A stretch of 64,000 bases of DNA from Siculibacillus lacustris (GCF_004328075.1 NZ_SJFN01000001.1:1-64000), one strand, 5' to 3'; positions 1 through 12,507 are shown, counted from the first letter of the stretch. Translations and numbers: made by a program. The notes: a model not told the origin generated them from the sequence alone.

Positions 1-384
1 CTCGCCCGTTTCGGCAACCGGCCCGATCTGACCATCATCCTGTTCACGTTGGACGAGACGGTCTATTCGCGCGAGCTCGCCCCGCTCGCCGGGCACTATC
101 CGGCGCTGAAGCTCGGGCCGGCGTGGTGGTTCCACGACAGCCCGGAGGGCATGCGGCGCTACCGCGAGCAGGTCACCGAGACCGCCGGCTTCTACAACAC
201 CGTCGGTTTCAACGACGACACCCGGGCCTTCCTGTCGATCCCGGCGCGTCACGACGTCGCCCGCCGCATCGACGCCGGCTTCCTGGCGCGTCTGGTCGCC
301 GAACACCGCCTCGACGGCGACGACGCCTTCGAGGTCGCCCACGACCTCGCCTACCGCCTCGTCAAACAGGCCTATAAGCTCTGA
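1..384 (+). CDS. uxaC: Glucuronate (uronate) isomerase, C-terminal part
   Basis: The reading frame is open from the first base, so the gene begins outside the window. About 127 C-terminal residues are visible of a family usually near 470. The segments GPAWWFHDSPEGM, TAGFYNTVGFNDDTRAF and SIPARHDVARR are typical of the UxaC C-terminus. The enzyme interconverts D-glucuronate and D-fructuronate (and D-galacturonate and D-tagaturonate) in the cytoplasm, the first step of hexuronate breakdown. Mannonate dehydratase uxuA lies in the same direction after an ABC transporter, which supports a hexuronate operon. The oxidoreductase UxuB that would link the two is not in the window. The identification is firm; only the start is unseen. 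Confidence 0.93.
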   Translation, partial: LARFGNRPDLTIILFTLDETVYSRELAPLAGHYPALKLGPAWWFHDSPEGMRRYREQVTETAGFYNTVGFNDDTRAFLSIPARHDVARRIDAGFLARLVAEHRLDGDDAFEVAHDLAYRLVKQAYKL

Positions 385-398
385 GCGAGGTCCCGTTC

Positions 399-423
399 CA
401 CGACGGACGGAGAAACCGTCGTG
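399..423 (+). other. Stem-loop between uxaC and binding-protein gene
   Basis: A perfect 8-bp stem (CACGACGG at 399-406 with CCGTCGTG at 416-423) encloses a 9-base loop. No T tract follows, so it is more likely an mRNA-stabilising or partial-termination element than a strong terminator. A Shine-Dalgarno-like GGGAGAG lies further on, before the next start codon. Confidence 0.45.
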
Positions 424-455
424 ACGAAGCACAAAGAGACGAAGGGAGAGACCCC

Positions 456-1646
456 ATGTTCGATCGCAGCCTATCTCGCCGCGGCTTCTTGCTGACCACC
501 GGCGGTGCCGCCGGACTGCTGGCCGGCGCCGGCCCGGTGTTCGCCGCGCTGGCCAAGCCGGCCGCCCCGGTGACGCTCAACATCGTCGACGTCGCCGGCA
601 ACCTCGCCCTCACCCAGAAGGCGATCGACAACTACCGCAAGGCCAAGCCGGAGTGGGTGTCGAAGATCACCTTCTCCAAGGCGCCGGCCCCGGAACTGCC
701 GGGCAAGCTCAAAGCCCAGCAGGACGCCGACCGCGTCGACATCGACATGGTTCTGACCGGCACCGACGTGCTGTCGGCCGGCGTCGACCAGAAGCTGTGG
801 CAGGAACTGATCCCCGCCCATGCAGGCGATCTGCCCAAGCTCCAGGACGTGTTCCTCGAGCCGGCGTGGCGGATGCAGGCGCTGGCCCAGGGCCAGGGCG
901 TGGTCGTCACCTATTATCCCTCCGGGCCGCTGATCGAATACGCCCCCGAGCGGGTCAAGTCCGTGCCGAAGAACGCCGCCGAGCTGCTCGCCTGGGCCAA
1001 GGCCAATCCGAAGCGCTTCATGTATGCCCGTCCGGCCAACTCCGGCCCGGGGCGGACCTTCATCATGGGTCTGCCGCACATCCTCGGCGACAAGGATCCG
1101 CAGGACCCGATCAACGGCTGGGCCAAGACCTGGGATTATTTGCGCGAACTCGGCGAGACCATCGACAACTATCCCGCCGGCACGACCCCGACGATGAAGG
1201 CGCTGGGCGAAGGTTCCTGCGACATGATCGCCACCACCACGGGCTGGGATATCAACCCGCGGGTGCTCGGCGTGGTGCCGAAGTCGGCCGAGATCTTCTC
1301 GCTGGCCGGCTTCAAGTGGGTCGCCGATGCGCACTACATGTGCATCCCGAAGGGCGTCAAGGCCGACAAGGTCGCGGTGCTGCTCGACCTGATGAACCAT
1401 CTGCTCAGCCCCGAGCAGCAGGCCTATACCTATGACGAGGGCTACTTCTATCCGGGTCCGGCGGTGAAGGGCGTGACCCTGAAGATGGCTCCGGCCGACA
1501 GCCAGGCGGCGATCGCCGAATACGGCCGCCCGATCTACGAGAAGCTGATCGCCGAAACGCCGATCGAACTGCCCCTGCCCGCCGACAAGCTCGTCCAGGC
1601 GTTCCGCCGCTGGGACGAAGAGATCGGCTCGCGCAAGGGCAAGTGA
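456..1646 (+). CDS. ABC transporter substrate-binding protein, Tat-exported
   Basis: This 396-residue periplasmic solute-binding protein belongs to the large extracellular family 1 group used by spermidine/putrescine- and sugar-type ABC importers. The N-terminus carries a twin-arginine signal: S-R-R-G-F-L at residues 7-12, a hydrophobic stretch, and likely cleavage near residues 30-33. It would therefore be exported folded. It heads a set of one ATPase and two permeases. Being flanked by uxaC and uxuA, it probably binds a hexuronate or oligo-uronide; that ligand is inferred from context only. The start follows a GGGAGAG ribosome-binding site. Family assignment is good, ligand unknown. Confidence 0.85.
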   Translation: MFDRSLSRRGFLLTTGGAAGLLAGAGPVFAALAKPAAPVTLNIVDVAGNLALTQKAIDNYRKAKPEWVSKITFSKAPAPELPGKLKAQQDADRVDIDMVLTGTDVLSAGVDQKLWQELIPAHAGDLPKLQDVFLEPAWRMQALAQGQGVVVTYYPSGPLIEYAPERVKSVPKNAAELLAWAKANPKRFMYARPANSGPGRTFIMGLPHILGDKDPQDPINGWAKTWDYLRELGETIDNYPAGTTPTMKALGEGSCDMIATTTGWDINPRVLGVVPKSAEIFSLAGFKWVADAHYMCIPKGVKADKVAVLLDLMNHLLSPEQQAYTYDEGYFYPGPAVKGVTLKMAPADSQAAIAEYGRPIYEKLIAETPIELPLPADKLVQAFRRWDEEIGSRKGK

Positions 1647-1655
1647 GCGGGCGTC

Positions 1656-1683
1656 GGGCGGGCGGGGTTCTCCCCGCCCGCCC
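1656..1683 (+). other. Strong stem-loop after binding-protein gene
   Basis: A perfect 12-bp GC stem (GGGCGGGCGGGG with CCCCGCCCGCCC) has a TTCT loop and starts 9 bases after the stop codon. There is no T run, so it is not a classic terminator. Its place between the binding protein and the ATPase fits 3'-end protection of the binding-protein message. Confidence 0.6.
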
Positions 1684-1753
1684 CGGCCCCTCGTGATCGC
1701 CTCCCTACCGTTCCCTGCGCCGATCCCGGCGCGGCAGCTCGAAGCGAGACCCC

Positions 1754-2823
<1,070 letters not shown>

Positions 2824-2827
<4 letters not shown>

Positions 2828-3708
2828 CCGATCGCGGACCGACCCTGACCCAACGCCTGCGGGCGCGCGGCCTCGACGGCGTGACCCTGCTGGTCCTGCC
2901 CTGCGTGTTGGCGATCATCGCGCTGTTCATCTACCCGTTCCTCTACGGGCTGTGGCTGTCGTTCCAGCCCAAGGACGGCACGACGATGGGCAATTACGAC
3001 CGGTTCTTCCGCGAACCGTTCCTGTACAAGACGATTTGGACGACGCTGAAGATCTCGATCCCGGTGACCATCCTCAATCTGCTGCTCGCCGTGCCGATCG
3101 CCTTCCGGGTGCGGCTGATGAAGCATCAGCGGTTGCTGACCACCATCCTGGTGCTGCCGATCACGCTGGGCACCGTGCTGGTCGCCGAGGGCATGCTGTT
3201 CTACTTCGGACCGCAGGGCTGGTTCTCGCGCACCGTGATGGCCCTCGGGCTGATGGACCACGCGCCGTCGATCACCCACGGCTACTGGGGGGTGTTCCTG
3301 TCGCTGCTGATCACCGGCTTCCCCTTCACCTTCCTCTTGACCCTGTCCTACGTCACCGGCATCGAGCCGGCGCTGGAACAGGCGGCGGCGACGCTCGGGG
3401 CGGGGCCGGCGGCGCGATTCCGCGAGATCTTCCTGCCGCTGCTGCTGCCGGGGCTGGCGATCACCTTCTGCCTGTCCTTCGTCCAGGCCTATTCGGTCCT
3501 GCCGAGCGCGATCCTGGTCGGCGATCCGGCCAACACCACGCGCGTCATCTCGATCGCCGCCTATCAGGCCGCCTTCGAGGACTACGACTACTCGCTCGCC
3601 TCGGCGATCGCGATGATCATGGGGGCGGTTCAGCTCGTCGTGGTCGCGGCGATCCTCGGCGCTCGGACGCTCGTCTATCGCGGCCCCGTCGCCGCCGCCA
3701 AGGGTTGA
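2824..3708 (+). CDS. ABC transporter permease (first of pair)
   Basis: A 294-residue inner-membrane permease of the PotB/binding-protein-dependent type. A hydrophobic first segment at about residues 20-40 is followed by at least five more. An EAA-like loop (EQAAATLGAGPAARFREIFLPLLLPG) faces the ATPase. The ATG at 2824 overlaps the stop of the ATPase gene by four bases, which fixes the start; an earlier in-frame opening exists but would run far into the ATPase gene. It pairs with the next permease to form the heterodimeric channel. Confidence 0.88.
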
Positions 3709-3718
3709 GGAGCGGACC

Positions 3719-4567
3719 ATGCGCGCCAGCAGTCGAACCCCGCTCACCACCCGCCTCTGGGCCTTCGGGGTGTGGAGCGTCGTGATCTTCTTCGTGCTCA
3801 ACCTCCTCGGCCTGATCGGCTCGGTGGTGACCTCGTCCTTCGCGACGCGCTGGCTCGGAACCTGGTTTCCGGCCGGCTTCACCTGGAAATGGTACTTCGC
3901 CGCCTGGGACGAGTTCCAACTCGGCGACGTGCTGTGGGTCACCTTCGAGGTGGTCGGCTGGGTGGTGGTGATCTCCGGCCTGCTCGGGGTGCCGGCGGCC
4001 TATGCGCTGGCCCGTCGCGAATTCCCCGGCAAACGCTTCGTGGTGCTGCTGCTCCTGCTGCCGCTGCTGGTGCCTTCGGTGACCTACGGCATTCCGCTGG
4101 CCACGGTGCTCTACAAGGTCGGCTTCGGCGGCTCGCTGGTCGGGGTGATCCTGGCCAATCTGGTGCCGACGGTGCCCTTCGTGGTGCTGGTGATGATCCC
4201 GTTCATCGAGCAGATCGACCCGCGCATCGAGTCGGCGGCCCGGGTGTTCGGCGCCAACACCTTCAAGGTGTTCGTCTACGTGCTGGTGCCGATCCTGATG
4301 CCCGGCGTGCTGGCGGCCCTGCTCCTGGTGCTGGTGCGGACCATCGCGATGTTCGAACTGACCTTCCTGGTCGCCGGGCCGGGGTCGCAGACCCTGGTCG
4401 TGGCGCTCTATTACGCGGTCTTCGCGGCCGGCGTGCGGGCGGTGCAGTCGATCGACGCCATGGCCGTGGTCTACATGGTGACGACGCTGATCTGGCTGAT
4501 CATCGCCCTGCGTTTCGTCAATCCGACCCAGATCGTCGCGCGGGCCAAGCGCGACACGTCTCACTGA
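3719..4567 (+). CDS. ABC transporter permease (second of pair)
   Basis: A 282-residue PotC-type permease with about six membrane segments and an EAA-like loop ([26 protein letters not shown]). It begins 10 bases after the first permease, with GAGGAG just upstream. It completes a standard importer of one binding protein, one ATPase type and two permeases. uxuA follows 44 bases later, which ties the transporter to hexuronate use. Confidence 0.88.
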   Translation: MRASSRTPLTTRLWAFGVWSVVIFFVLNLLGLIGSVVTSSFATRWLGTWFPAGFTWKWYFAAWDEFQLGDVLWVTFEVVGWVVVISGLLGVPAAYALARREFPGKRFVVLLLLLPLLVPSVTYGIPLATVLYKVGFGGSLVGVILANLVPTVPFVVLVMIPFIEQIDPRIESAARVFGANTFKVFVYVLVPILMPGVLAALLLVLVRTIAMFELTFLVAGPGSQTLVVALYYAVFAAGVRAVQSIDAMAVVYMVTTLIWLIIALRFVNPTQIVARAKRDTSH

Positions 4568-4611
4568 TCGCCGTCCTGACGCGACGCGACGTCTCCGAGG
4601 AGCGTTTCCCC

Positions 4612-5673
4612 ATGAAGATGACCTTCCGTTGGTACGGCAAGGACGACCCGGTCACCCTCGACAACATCCGCCAGATCCCGGGCATGACCGGCGTCGTCTC
4701 GGCGGTCTACGACGTGCCGGTCGGCGAGGTGTGGCCGCCCGAGCGGATCCGCGCCCTGGTCGACGAGGTCCACGCCCATGGGCTCGCGCTCGAGGTGATC
4801 GAGAGCGTGCCGGTGCACGAGGACATCAAGCTCGGCAAGCCGAGCCGCGACCGGCTGATCGCCAACTACGGCGAGACGCTGCGCAATCTGGCGGCCTACG
4901 GCATCAAGGTGGTCTGCTACAACTTCATGCCGATGTTCGACTGGACCCGCACCACGCTCGACATGAAGCTGCCGGACGGGTCGTCGACCTTGGCCTTCGA
5001 CGCCGCGGCGATCGAGAAGATCGACCCCAAGCAGGGCATCCGTCTGCCCGGCTGGGACGCCAGCTATACGCCCGACGAGCTGCGCGATCTGCTCGCCGAA
5101 TATGCCCATGTCGACGAGGCGAAGCTGCGCGACAATCTCGCCTATTTCCTGCGCGGGGTGATCCCGGTGGCCAAGGAGGTCGGGATCGCCATGGCGATCC
5201 ATCCCGACGACCCACCGCGGCCGATCTTCGGCCTGCCGCGGATCGTCAAGAACCGCGAGGATCTCGCCCGCATCCTCGACGTGGTCGATGACCCGGCCAA
5301 CGGCCTGACGCTGTGCTCGGGGTCGCTCGGCTCGGACGTCGGCAACGACGTGGCGGCGCTGGTGCGCGAATTCGGCGGCCGCGGCCGCATCCACTTCGCC
5401 CATCTGCGCAACGTCAAGGTCGACGCCAGCGGCAGCTTCCACGAGACCGGTCACCGCTCGGCCGACGGCTCGCTCGACATGGCCGAGATCGTCCGCGCCT
5501 ATCACGACACCGGCTTCACCGGCTACGTCCGCCCCGACCACGGCCGGATGATCTGGGGCGAGACCGGGCGACCGGGCTACGGCCTCTACGACCGAGCGCT
5601 CGGCGCGGTCTATCTCGCCGGCCTGTGGGAAGGCATCGACAAGGTCACGCCGACCCCGGCCCCGGCCCCCTGA
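4612..5673 (+). CDS. uxuA: Mannonate dehydratase
   Basis: A 353-residue cytoplasmic UxuA (EC 4.2.1.8), which dehydrates D-mannonate to 2-keto-3-deoxygluconate. Family landmarks are FRWYG near the start, the [12 protein letters not shown] segment, [17 protein letters not shown] and HFAHLRNV; the Cys and His residues in these blocks correspond to the metal site. It is slightly shorter than the E. coli enzyme (394). The ATG at 4612 has GAGGAG about 10 bases upstream. A longer in-frame opening would overlap the permease and is rejected. Its product is the substrate class of KdgT, encoded further along. Confidence 0.95.
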   Translation: MKMTFRWYGKDDPVTLDNIRQIPGMTGVVSAVYDVPVGEVWPPERIRALVDEVHAHGLALEVIESVPVHEDIKLGKPSRDRLIANYGETLRNLAAYGIKVVCYNFMPMFDWTRTTLDMKLPDGSSTLAFDAAAIEKIDPKQGIRLPGWDASYTPDELRDLLAEYAHVDEAKLRDNLAYFLRGVIPVAKEVGIAMAIHPDDPPRPIFGLPRIVKNREDLARILDVVDDPANGLTLCSGSLGSDVGNDVAALVREFGGRGRIHFAHLRNVKVDASGSFHETGHRSADGSLDMAEIVRAYHDTGFTGYVRPDHGRMIWGETGRPGYGLYDRALGAVYLAGLWEGIDKVTPTPAPAP

Positions 5674-5830
5674 TCCGACCTGCGGTGCGCCAACGCGCCT
5701 CGATCTGCGCCTCTCTCACGTGCTCCGCGACCGCCGTCGCGGGGCGCGTCGGCGTTTCGGCCGGGGGTCGCGGGACCGAGCGGCGTCCGCGACCGAGGGT
5801 CGCAGCGCGCGATCTGCGCGGAGTCGCTGC

Positions 5831-5921
5831 GCGTTTCGCGCATGATCGACACCCGTTTCCGCCTTTTGCGCCATCCCTCGCATTTCCGCACTTGATTTTT
5901 GCGCGATTTGCGCATTTTCTG
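5831..5921 (+). promoter_or_regulatory. Tandem TTTCGCGC/TTTTGCGC repeats, candidate DeoR operator
   Basis: The 351-base gap 5674-6024 holds no convincing gene. Its right half carries a run of short direct repeats on the + strand: TTTCGCGC (from 5834), TTTCCGCC, TTTTGCGCC, TTTCCGCA, TTTTTGCGCG, TTTGCGCA and TTTTC. They end about 100 bases before the acid-sugar kinase gene. DeoR-family repressors often bind such TTTC-type direct repeats, and a DeoR gene is third in the downstream operon. The link is inference; no clear -35/-10 was identified. Confidence 0.45.
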
Positions 5922-6024
5922 GAGCTGCACGCGCGGTTCGAGCGGCTTCGGCCGTCGCCGGATCCGGGCCCCGGCTCGCCGACGACCGGCCGCGCCGACC
6001 CTTCGCGAAGAGGACACGAGGACC

Positions 6025-7302
6025 ATGACCGCTCCCTGGCTGATCGTCGCCGACGACCTCACCGGCGCCGCCGACTGCGGCATCGCCTTCGCCGGAGCGG
6101 GCATCGCCACGGTGGTGGTGTGGGACGACGCGTCGCAGGGCGCGGTCACGGTCACCTCGGTCGACACCCGCAGCCGCTTCCTGCCGGCGGCGCTGGCCGC
6201 CGCCCGTCAGGTCGCGGCGACCACCGCCCGCCACACCCCCGGCACGCGGGTCTACAAGAAGATCGATTCGACCTTGCGCGGTCAGTTCGCCGCCGAACTC
6301 GCGGCCCAGCGCGACCTGCTCGCCGAACGTACCGCCGGCGCCGCGCCGATGGCGATCGTCGCCCCGGCCTTTCCGGCGACCGGACGGACCACCGAGGGCG
6401 GAAAAGTGCGGGTCGCCGGGCGGCCGCTCGAAGAGACGCCGCTGTGGGCGCGCGACCACACCTATGCGGACGCCGATCTGGTGGCGATCCTGGCCGGCGT
6501 CGGGATCGGCGCCGAGGCCCTGGATCTCGCGACGATCCGCGGCGATCGCGCCGATCTCGCCGCGACCTTCGCCGAGGCCCGCCGCCGCGGCGTCGCGGCG
6601 CTGGTCTGCGACGCGGTGACCGAGAGCGATCTCGCGGCGATCGCCGCCGCTTCGCTGCCGCTCGCCGATTCGGTGATGTGGGTCGGCACCGGCGGCCTCG
6701 CCAAACATCTGGCGGCGCTGATCGCCCCGAGCGCGGCGGCCGCTTCCGCGCTCGACGTCACCGCTGCCGGAGGGCCGGTGCTGCTGGTGATCGGCAGCGT
6801 CGCCGAGGCTTCGCGGTTGCAGGCGGCCGAACTGGTCGGCTCCGGCGCGGTCGAGGGTTTCGCCGTGGCGGCGGAGGATCTCTTCGCCGGCGAAGGATCG
6901 GCGGCGACCGCAGTGCTGCGCGCGACGATCGCCGCGCGGCTCGCCGCCGGCCGCGACGTGCTGGTCAAACTCGCCGACGATGCCGCCCCGGATCTGGCGC
7001 GCGGCACCGAGCTCGCCGATCTGTTCGCCGACTGGTTGGGGCCGGTGCTGCCGCAGGCCGGTGCCCTGGTGATGACCGGCGGCGACACCGCCTGTGCGCT
7101 GCTCGGGCGGATCGGCGCGGCCGGCATCCGGCTGGTCGCCGAGGTCGAGCCGGGCGTGCCGATCGGCCGGGCGCTGGGGCCTCTGTCCCTACCGGTGGTG
7201 AGCAAGGCCGGCGCCTTCGGCGACGCGCAGACGCTGGCGCGCTGCCTCTCCCATCTCAAACGCGACGCCCGGTCGCCGGCCGCGGCCGACGCCCGCTCCT
7301 GA
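6025..7302 (+). CDS. Four-carbon acid-sugar kinase family protein (DUF1537, DtnK-like)
   Basis: A 425-residue kinase of the DUF1537 family, which phosphorylates D-threonate, D-erythronate or related acid sugars. The N-terminal nucleophile/substrate domain opens with IVADDLTGAADCG, followed by KKIDSTLRG. The C-terminal nucleotide-binding domain contains MTGGDTACALL and KAGAFG near the end. The ATG at 6025 has AAGAGGA upstream and gives a family-normal length. A PdxA2-type dehydrogenase follows; DtnK plus PdxA2 is the established D-threonate route to dihydroxyacetone phosphate. Substrate identity is inferred from that pairing. Confidence 0.88.
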   Translation: MTAPWLIVADDLTGAADCGIAFAGAGIATVVVWDDASQGAVTVTSVDTRSRFLPAALAAARQVAATTARHTPGTRVYKKIDSTLRGQFAAELAAQRDLLAERTAGAAPMAIVAPAFPATGRTTEGGKVRVAGRPLEETPLWARDHTYADADLVAILAGVGIGAEALDLATIRGDRADLAATFAEARRRGVAALVCDAVTESDLAAIAAASLPLADSVMWVGTGGLAKHLAALIAPSAAAASALDVTAAGGPVLLVIGSVAEASRLQAAELVGSGAVEGFAVAAEDLFAGEGSAATAVLRATIAARLAAGRDVLVKLADDAAPDLARGTELADLFADWLGPVLPQAGALVMTGGDTACALLGRIGAAGIRLVAEVEPGVPIGRALGPLSLPVVSKAGAFGDAQTLARCLSHLKRDARSPAAADARS

Positions 7303-7359
7303 CTTATCCGACCCCTGCGCCGGGCCATGCCCGCCCGCGCCGAACCTTTCGAGGCCACC

Positions 7360-8367
7360 ATGCACAAGCCGATCATAGCCATCACCATGGGCGATCCCTG
7401 CGGCGTCGGGCCGGAGATCATCATGAAGAGCTTCGCCCATGACGAGCTCTATGCGATCTGCCGACCGGTGGTGATCGGCGACGCCGGGCGCCTGATTCGC
7501 GCCGGCGAAATCTGCGGCTCGACCCTGACCGTCCACGCCATCGAGGACCTCGCCGCGGCGACCTACGCCCCCGGCGTGGTCGAGGTGATCCAGGTCGGCG
7601 TGGTGCCGCCGGATCTGCCGTTCGGACAGGTGTCGGCCGAGGGCGGCGACGCCGCCTACCGCTACATCGAGCGGGCGGCGCGGCTGGCGGTGGCCGGCGA
7701 GGTCGGGGCGATCTGCACCGCACCGCTCAACAAGGCGGCGCTGCATGCCGGCGGCCATATCTTCCCCGGCCATACCGAGATGCTCGCCCATCTCACCGGC
7801 ACGCCGGAAGTCTCGATGATGCTGACCGCGCCGGGGCTGCGGGTGATCCACGTCACCACCCACATCGGTCTGATCGACGCGATCGCCCGCATCGACGCCG
7901 GACTGGTGCAGCGGACCATCGAACGCGCCCACGCCACCCTGGCCAAGGCCGGCATCGCCGATCCGCGCATCGGCGTCTGCGCGATCAACCCGCACGCCGG
8001 CGAGAACGGCCTGTTCGGCCACGGCGAGGAGGCGGAGAAGATCACCCCGGCGATCGAGGTGCTGCAGGCGCGCGGCTGGCGGATCGAGGGCCCGCTGCCG
8101 GCAGACACGCTGTTCTTCCGCGCCGGTCGCGGCGATTTCGACGTGGTGGTGGCGATGTACCACGACCAGGGCCACGGACCGGTCAAGGTGCTGGGCATCG
8201 AGAACGGCGTGAACATCACCGTGGGCTTGCCGGTGGTGCGCACTTCGGTCGATCATGGCACCGCCTTCGACATCGCCGGCACCGGCGTGGCCGACGAGCG
8301 CAGCCTGCTCGAGGCTCTGCGTCAGGCGGTGGCGCTCGCCGACGTGCGGGCCCAGGCCGCCGCCTGA
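7360..8367 (+). CDS. pdxA2: 4-phosphoerythronate/threonate dehydrogenase, PdxA2-like
   Basis: A 335-residue NAD-dependent, metal-binding dehydrogenase of the PdxA family. Motifs include ITMGDPCGVGPEI, TAPLNKAAL, FPGHTEMLAHLTG (metal His), INPHAGENGLFG and MYHDQGHGPVKVLG (metal His). Canonical PdxA acts in vitamin B6 synthesis. Paralogues beside a DUF1537 kinase instead oxidise D-threonate 4-phosphate with decarboxylation to dihydroxyacetone phosphate. The kinase lies 57 bases upstream, favouring the catabolic role. The start at 7360 is chosen over 7327 because it matches the family N-terminus. Confidence 0.9.
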   Translation: MHKPIIAITMGDPCGVGPEIIMKSFAHDELYAICRPVVIGDAGRLIRAGEICGSTLTVHAIEDLAAATYAPGVVEVIQVGVVPPDLPFGQVSAEGGDAAYRYIERAARLAVAGEVGAICTAPLNKAALHAGGHIFPGHTEMLAHLTGTPEVSMMLTAPGLRVIHVTTHIGLIDAIARIDAGLVQRTIERAHATLAKAGIADPRIGVCAINPHAGENGLFGHGEEAEKITPAIEVLQARGWRIEGPLPADTLFFRAGRGDFDVVVAMYHDQGHGPVKVLGIENGVNITVGLPVVRTSVDHGTAFDIAGTGVADERSLLEALRQAVALADVRAQAAA

Positions 8368-8390
8368 GCGCGGAGCGAACGGGAACACCG

Positions 8391-9158
8391 ATGAACCGCA
8401 CCGAACGTCGCCGTCGCCGTCTGCTCGAGCTGATCACCGCCGGCGAAGAAGACGTCGACGTGCTGGCCGCCGCGGTCGAGGTCTCGGCCTCGACGATCCG
8501 GCGCGATCTGGCGGCGCTCGCCGAGGACGGGCGGATCACCCGCACCTACGGCGGGGCGGTGCCGGCCCGTCCGCTCGCCGAACATCCGCTGACCACCCGC
8601 GAGGCCCTCCACCGCGCCGCCAAGGCCGAGATCGCCGAGCGAGCGCTCGATCTGGTCGAGGACGGCGACAGCCTGCTGCTCGACGCCGGCTCGACGGTGG
8701 CGGCCTTCGGCCGGCTGCTGGTCGGCCGACGGGTGCGGGTGGTGACCGGGAACATGGCGCTGGTGGCGCCGCTGATCCAGGCCGGGATCGAGGTGACGGT
8801 GCTCGGCGGGGTGGTGCGACCGCTCAGCATGGGGGTGGTCGGGCCGCTGGCCGAGGCGGTGTTGCGCCGGCTCACCGTCGACAAGGCCTTCCTCGGCGCC
8901 GACGGGGTGGTCGCCGGGCGCGGGCTTTGCGAAGCGCGCCCCGAACAGAGCGCCCTGAAGGAACTGATGATGGCCCAGGCCGCCCGCGTGGTGGTGCTCG
9001 CCGACGCCTCCAAGCTCGGCATGGCCGGGCAGCCGTGCTGGGCGCCGCTGCCCGGGGCCTGGACCCTGGTCACCGACGCGCAGGCCACCGACGAGCAGAT
9101 CCGGCCGTTCCTGCGCACCGCCGGGGTCGCGGTGCTGCGCGGGCCGCGGTCGACGTGA
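8391..9158 (+). CDS. DeoR/GlpR family transcriptional regulator
   Basis: A 255-residue repressor. The N-terminal winged helix-turn-helix (residues 5-60) has the DeoR pattern VDVLAAAVEVSASTIRRDLAALAEDGRITRTYGGAV. The rest is a sugar-phosphate sensor domain with SLLLDAGSTV, VVTGNMAL, VTVLGGVVR and the GADGV segment. Such proteins release DNA on binding a phosphorylated sugar or acid. It sits 23 bases after pdxA2, so it probably controls its own operon through the TTTC/TTTTGCGC repeats upstream of the kinase. The effector is unknown, plausibly a phosphorylated four-carbon acid. Confidence 0.9.
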   Translation: MNRTERRRRRLLELITAGEEDVDVLAAAVEVSASTIRRDLAALAEDGRITRTYGGAVPARPLAEHPLTTREALHRAAKAEIAERALDLVEDGDSLLLDAGSTVAAFGRLLVGRRVRVVTGNMALVAPLIQAGIEVTVLGGVVRPLSMGVVGPLAEAVLRRLTVDKAFLGADGVVAGRGLCEARPEQSALKELMMAQAARVVVLADASKLGMAGQPCWAPLPGAWTLVTDAQATDEQIRPFLRTAGVAVLRGPRST

Positions 9159-9284
9159 GCCGCGGGCGTGGCCGGATGCGGCGGCGCGGGCTTTCGGTGT
9201 AGAAGAGCCCCATGAAGGGCCGGAGGCGCCGCAGCGGCGGCGCGAGGACACGGGCCTCACGCAGGGCGGGGAGACGGTGCGGGG

Positions 9285-11216
<1,932 letters not shown>

Positions 11217-11336
11217 GGGAAGCCTGCGGCCGCCCCGACCCTGCACGTGGCAAAATCCAACGAGGGCGATGCATTCTGCTCGGCGCAGGCGCCGCGGCGA
11301 TCGACACATCCCTCTGGTCTCACAGCTCTTTTCTTC

Positions 11337-11354
11337 TTGGCACGGAGCTCGCTT
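11337..11354 (+). promoter_or_regulatory. Sigma-54 (-24/-12) promoter of kdgT
   Basis: TTGGCACGGAGCTCGCTT matches the sigma-54 consensus TGGCAC-N5-TTGC at all but one position. The invariant GG (11339-11340) and GC (11351-11352) are exactly 10 bp apart. Transcription would start near 11364, about 100 bases before the kdgT start. The gene immediately upstream encodes a sigma-54 activator with an intact GAFTGA loop, which makes the assignment unusually coherent. I found no convincing palindromic enhancer site in 11217-11336. Confidence 0.8.
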
Positions 11355-11462
11355 ACGCAGGCGCCAGTGGACCCGAACCGGCGCAACGACGCGGTTCGCC
11401 ACACCGCGAGGTCCTCCACGACGACGGGCCGGCGGACGGCCCATCTTCAGGAGGAAACGAAC

Positions 11463-12470
11463 ATGCAGATTCCGATCAAACGCGCGATCGAGAGAGTCCC
11501 CGGCGGGATGATGGTGGTGCCATTGCTGCTCGGGGCGATTCTCAACACCTTCTTCCCCGGCACGCCGAAGTTCTTCGGATCGTTCACCGGCGCCCTGTTC
11601 GCCGGCGGCATGCCGATCTTGGCGGCGTTCTTCATCTGCATGGGCGCCAGCATCGACATCAAGGCGACCCCCTACGTGCTCAAGAAGGGCGGTTCGCTGT
11701 TCGCCACCAAGATCATCATCGGCGCGGTGTTCGGGGTGATCCTCGGGCATTTCCTCGGCGAGGCACCGATCCAGGGCGGCCTGTTCGGCGGTCTGTCGAC
11801 GCTCGCGGTGGTCGCGGCGATGAACGACACCAACGGCGGCCTCTATTGCGCGCTGATGGGCCAGTACGGCCGCTCGCGCGACGTCGGCGCCTATTCGATC
11901 ATGTCGCTGGAATCCGGACCGTTCCTGACCATGACGACGCTCGGGCTGGCCGGCCTGTCGTCGTTCCCGTGGCAGACCATGCTCGGCGCCATCCTGCCGC
12001 TGTTGATCGGCATGGCGATCGGCAACCTCGATCGCGAGATGCGGCTGTTCCTGGGCAAGATCGCCCCGGGCCTGATCCCGTTCTTCGCCTTCGGCCTCGG
12101 TGCCGGCCTCGATCTCAGCAAGGTGTGGAGCGCCGGTCTGCTCGGCCTCGGCGTCGGCGTGGCGGTGGTGGCGATCACCGGTCTGGCGCTGTTCTTCGTC
12201 GACCGGGCGACCGGGGGCACCGGGGTCGCCGGCGTCGCCGCCTCCTCGACCGCCGGCAACGCCGCGGCGGTTCCGGCGATCATCGCCGGCGCCAACCCGG
12301 CCTATGCGGAAGCCGCGCAGAGTGCGACCATCCTGGTCGCCGCGGCGGTGGTGGTCACCGCCATCCTGGTGCCGCTGGTGACGTCCTTCGTGGCGTCGAA
12401 GTTCGGAACCATGACCGACGACGACGACGAGACCGCGGCGGAGACCGACACCGTGCCGGTCCATCCCTGA
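11463..12470 (+). CDS. kdgT: 2-keto-3-deoxygluconate permease
   Basis: A 335-residue integral membrane proton symporter of the KdgT family with about ten hydrophobic segments. Family landmarks are [17 protein letters not shown] at the N-terminus, [36 protein letters not shown] and [12 protein letters not shown]. The tail is acidic ([12 protein letters not shown]). A strong AGGAGGAAAC site precedes the ATG at 11463. It sits behind a sigma-54 promoter and a PrpR-like activator. It would import KDG or a related aldonate, complementing UxuA, which makes KDG inside the cell. Confidence 0.93.
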   Translation: MQIPIKRAIERVPGGMMVVPLLLGAILNTFFPGTPKFFGSFTGALFAGGMPILAAFFICMGASIDIKATPYVLKKGGSLFATKIIIGAVFGVILGHFLGEAPIQGGLFGGLSTLAVVAAMNDTNGGLYCALMGQYGRSRDVGAYSIMSLESGPFLTMTTLGLAGLSSFPWQTMLGAILPLLIGMAIGNLDREMRLFLGKIAPGLIPFFAFGLGAGLDLSKVWSAGLLGLGVGVAVVAITGLALFFVDRATGGTGVAGVAASSTAGNAAAVPAIIAGANPAYAEAAQSATILVAAAVVVTAILVPLVTSFVASKFGTMTDDDDETAAETDTVPVHP

Positions 12471-12476
12471 TCGCGA

Positions 12477-12507
12477 CGGTCGGCGGCGGATTCCTCGCCG
12501 CCGACCG
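12477..12507 (+). terminator. Stem-loop after kdgT
   Basis: A perfect 12-bp stem (CGGTCGGCGGCG with CGCCGCCGACCG) around a 7-base loop starts just after the kdgT stop. It lacks a T tract, so termination may be partial and leave some read-through into larA. Confidence 0.55.

Noticed and set aside
11241-11270. CACGTG and ATGCAT palindromes as enhancer sites for the sigma-54 activator
   Set aside because: Both are only 6 bp, do not extend, and are not repeats of each other, so there is no real support.
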